Positions 17,750 through 20,425 of a DNA stretch of 20,425 nucleotides are shown piece by piece. This DNA is from a virus. The first letter of the stretch is position 1. The number at the start of each line of letters is the position of its first letter. The stretch spans positions 1-20,425 of the IMG/VR virus record IMGVR_UViG_3300024518_001724; one strand, 5' to 3'. The notes below the pieces were generated by a model. It was not told the origin of the DNA and did not search any database. It saw nothing but the letters and a program-made list of their open reading frames with translations. The position numbers were made by a program, and so were the translations under genes.

Positions 17750-20425
17750 TGTTACATGAATTACGTGGTTGGTTTCAGCATGACATCCAGAGCAGCGGCA
17801 CTAAAATATGTCAGTGCTTTTGGGACGATGTGGCCACTAATATCAAGGTTTACTTTTGGCCTGAAGACTTTACAGGGTTCCCGGACACAGGCCTGGCTAC
17901 GCTGGCAACTTTTGGGAACACGATAAACAGTAGTGAGGGAAACGATTGGGCACTAACAAACACGAAATCAAATTACTTTTTCTGTGATGCGTCCGAACTT
18001 AACGAGTTCTTTTCGCAACCTACATTCCCATATTTTAACAAACAGGAAACCCAAAATTCACCCACGTGTGCGGTGATTGCTTGCGACCTACGGATAAGAA
18101 GGCCCTTAGGTATCACAGATTCCAACAGTACCGTAGTAGGATCAGGGGACGGAATAGTTACTTTAAAAGCAACATCAAGCCAATCGGGGATACAGTTTTC
18201 ACTGGACAATATAACTTTTGACACAGGGATCCTTGTTGATGGATTTTACCAGTTTACGTACCCCAATTTAGATGTAGGAACGTGGATTGCCTATAGTAAA
18301 GATTCTGAGAACTGCACGGACCAGGTACCGTTCGAGATAGGGTTTGTGGACGCGTACCAAATTAAGTACCAGGCACAATTCACACAAAACGACTTTGTAT
18401 ATTTTATAAACTTTCTTAAGCGTGATTATGTTGGCCCTATCATTCCCGTGCTTGTGGCAAAAGGCGGAGCCGCTAATTTTATATATGGACAGGAAAACGA
18501 TGATCCTTGGAAAGTTATCAAAGGGGGTTTTTGGGAGCTTACCCTGAAGCGCGGCAAGGCTAACCCTATAGATACGTTTGAGGATTTTGCAACACAAGAT
18601 GAAAGGCTGTTTAGGGTCGAAGTGTTTAAAGGAAACGCTTTAGATTGGAAAGGGTGGCTGTTGGCAGATAAATTAATTGACCAGTGGACAAACGCACCAA
18701 GTACTTTCAAGGTAAACGCGAAGGACGGGCTGGGATCATTGAAGGAGTTCGAGTTTAAGGCAATAGATACATCAGAGTTCCAAGGCAACAGGACGATTAT
18801 CGAAATTATAGAAATCTGCCTGGACAAACTTGATCTGGATTTAGATATTTACAGCGCGGCGAATATCCGCTCACAGGACCACGAGGACACGGATGATCCT
18901 TTAGAGAATACAAAGATCAATATTGATTCTTTAGATGGGCTAAACTGTTATGAAGTCATAGAAAGGCTTTTATTTCATTACAACATTTACCAAAATAAAG
19001 GGCGTTGGGTAATTGCACCTTTTAACAACACGGAAGATTTAACATTTAACATCTTTCAAAACGGTGTTAATGTGGGCGTTTCGTCTGAGCCGGTTTCGAA
19101 GGCATTGACCCAGTTAGGGAGCACTAAGCTGGCGAGGATTTCACCTACTGGGATAGGGCAGGCTTTTTTAAGTACCGAATTTGCCATTAAAGAATCCAAC
19201 GTCTTGCAGGACTACGGGCTGAAGGAGGATTTAATATTCAATTCGAGCTTCAAAGACTGGACAAACGGCGTCCCAGACGGGTGGACGGGCGATGCTATTT
19301 CAAGCGGCAACGTACAACAAGCGCCAAACAGGAACAAGGAAAGCACATTGACTATTTTAGGCGAGGCACCCTCTAATATTTTAGGCGAGTTTATTACAGC
19401 GAAAGCTTTTGATCTGGATATCGTAACAGGCTCAAATGCCGAAGCGGCCACGATATTCATGAAGGTAAAAGGCGACTTCACGCAAGCGACACAGGTAAGC
19501 TTGAGATTTCAATGGACAGATGGAGTTATATTTAAGTTTTTAAACAATGATGCTAATTTTTGGGACTCAGACGTAGACAACAGGGTTCGGGTTACCTTAA
19601 CAAATAAAAACAGTTACGCAGATGTAGAAATTCCCATGATATTTAATGGCGCGGCGGGATCTTACACATTATCGATCTTTCAAGGCCATTCAAGTACGGG
19701 AAGCGTTACAAGCTTAACATTTGACTATGTAGAGGTTATCTATAAAGTTGACCGTGAAGCCCCGGAATCCGATACGACATGGACAGCTATCAACCAGGAT
19801 AAATCTACCATTTTAGTAAATAATGAAGAGGTATTTTTTGGCAATGCCCCGGTACTTGAGAATACAGAAATTATTTACCAAGGGGCTTTGCTTAACCTTA
19901 ACAATCAGCCTTTAGACTTGTTTCGAAGAGGGGTTAACAACGAGGCGATAAGCTATGCCGATATTTTCGCGCGTAATATAATCACGGCGAAAGGCGTTCA
20001 GTTAAAGTCATGGAGCGGGAACGTTTCTTTAAGGGGCGGGGCCGTGTTGGATCAGTTCAGCATAGTAAAGTTAAGGGAGGTTGAGGATATTTTATATAGG
20101 GTAATCTTTTGGCGTGCCAATATCCCGGACCAGGATTACAGGGTGTTTTTATTGGAAGTGACAGAAAGCGAAATTATAGAACCACCGAACCCTATACTTT
20201 TTTATACTAACGGAGACGGCATTTTATACCCTGATTTAACGAATATAGGTTTAGAGAACGGCCCTAACAACGTAGGTGGTTTACAACAGGCGGGCGTGGT
20301 CGGAACGGCATTAGATGATATATTCTATGTCGTTGATTCAGGCGAAGCGAATTTAGAGTTTCAAAACAAAAAAACAACCGTCCAGGACATGGGGGACTAT
20401 GCAGGCGGTGGCGGAACGATCCCTT
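17749..20425 (+). CDS. Large tail-tip / host-recognition protein (partial, runs off the right edge)
   Basis: ATG 17749 overlaps the tape measure stop (TAATG); I read the frame codon by codon to the window end with no stop, giving more than 892 residues. Position and size fit a distal tail/tail-associated or receptor-binding protein. The N-terminal third is beta-rich. Around residues 347-365 IIEIIEICLDKLDLDLDIYS marks a helical domain. Residues about 495-667 resemble a carbohydrate-binding jelly-roll inserted into the protein: FNSSFKDWTNGVPDGWTG, then strands such as TLTILGEAPSNILGEF, VSLRFQWTDG and LSIFQGHSSTGSVTSLTFDY. After it the tail-protein part resumes (LFRRGVNNEAISYADIFARN). Family name is uncertain. 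Confidence 0.8.
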   Translation, partial: MLHELRGWFQHDIQSSGTKICQCFWDDVATNIKVYFWPEDFTGFPDTGLATLATFGNTINSSEGNDWALTNTKSNYFFCDASELNEFFSQPTFPYFNKQETQNSPTCAVIACDLRIRRPLGITDSNSTVVGSGDGIVTLKATSSQSGIQFSLDNITFDTGILVDGFYQFTYPNLDVGTWIAYSKDSENCTDQVPFEIGFVDAYQIKYQAQFTQNDFVYFINFLKRDYVGPIIPVLVAKGGAANFIYGQENDDPWKVIKGGFWELTLKRGKANPIDTFEDFATQDERLFRVEVFKGNALDWKGWLLADKLIDQWTNAPSTFKVNAKDGLGSLKEFEFKAIDTSEFQGNRTIIEIIEICLDKLDLDLDIYSAANIRSQDHEDTDDPLENTKINIDSLDGLNCYEVIERLLFHYNIYQNKGRWVIAPFNNTEDLTFNIFQNGVNVGVSSEPVSKALTQLGSTKLARISPTGIGQAFLSTEFAIKESNVLQDYGLKEDLIFNSSFKDWTNGVPDGWTGDAISSGNVQQAPNRNKESTLTILGEAPSNILGEFITAKAFDLDIVTGSNAEAATIFMKVKGDFTQATQVSLRFQWTDGVIFKFLNNDANFWDSDVDNRVRVTLTNKNSYADVEIPMIFNGAAGSYTLSIFQGHSSTGSVTSLTFDYVEVIYKVDREAPESDTTWTAINQDKSTILVNNEEVFFGNAPVLENTEIIYQGALLNLNNQPLDLFRRGVNNEAISYADIFARNIITAKGVQLKSWSGNVSLRGGAVLDQFSIVKLREVEDILYRVIFWRANIPDQDYRVFLLEVTESEIIEPPNPILFYTNGDGILYPDLTNIGLENGPNNVGGLQQAGVVGTALDDIFYVVDSGEANLEFQNKKTTVQDMGDYAGGGGTIP

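Noticed and set aside
1-20425. CRISPR array, tRNA, rRNA or insertion sequence
   Set aside because: No regularly spaced repeats, no recognisable cloverleaf or rRNA stretch, and no transposase or terminal inverted repeats were seen by eye.

Overview
The window looks like part of a tailed (Caudoviricetes, siphovirus-like) phage or prophage of a Bacteroidota host. All genes I accept are on the + strand. The Bacteroidota assignment rests on three things: an AT-rich sequence with A-rich leaders and almost no Shine-Dalgarno motifs; a promoter of the Bacteroidota type (TTTG, 20 nt, TAAATTTG) ahead of the prohead protease; and two small proteins (2451-2825, 3579-3974) that I recognise from memory as typical of Bacteroidota mobile elements. 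The classification is inference, not a database result.

Region 1 (about 1-1247) does not look like ordinary phage sequence. Small ORFs are separated by long imperfect hairpins. Each of the three complete units starts with a GTTNNNN box whose exact 7-nt reverse complement lies just after the unit's ORF: GTTACCC/GGGTAAC, GTTAGCA/TGCTAAC, GTTAGGC/GCCTAAC. This is the geometry of integron gene cassettes, in which R' at the cassette start and R'' after the ORF reunite in the circular form. I therefore read 63-1247 as four attC-like sites bounding three cassettes, preceded by the tail of a fourth gene. No integrase is in the window. Cassettes 1 and 3 share a 23-nt leader that ends in their start codons, which fixes those starts. 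Cassette 2 encodes an XRE/HTH-like small protein and cassette 3 a two-helix membrane protein.

Region 2 (about 1280-6904) is a chain of small genes, many joined by ATGA stop/start overlaps and several below 60 codons. It holds two HNH nucleases (one NUMOD4-type), Cys-rich and zinc-ribbon-like proteins, and many short membrane proteins. At 6050-6108 lies a second copy (38 of 59 bases, ungapped) of the attC-like site at 1189-1247, so cassette-type sites occur inside the phage region as well as at its edge. Further half-site-like and palindromic elements lie at 5446-6056.

Region 3 (6914-20425) is a standard packaging, head and tail module in canonical order: terminase small and large subunits, two small unknowns, HK97-type portal, MuF/SPP1 gp7-like head protein, S78-type prohead protease, HK97-fold major capsid protein with N-terminal coiled coil, a small unknown, gp6-like connector, head-tail joining protein, gp10-like protein, DUF3168-like tail terminator, tail tube, a tail assembly chaperone pair joined by a probable -1 frameshift at A AAA AAG (15678-15684), tape measure protein, and a large tail-tip or receptor-binding protein that runs off the right edge. 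Tight overlaps suggest one late transcription unit, with an internal promoter at 11149-11180 boosting protease and capsid expression. I saw no tRNA, rRNA or CRISPR array.
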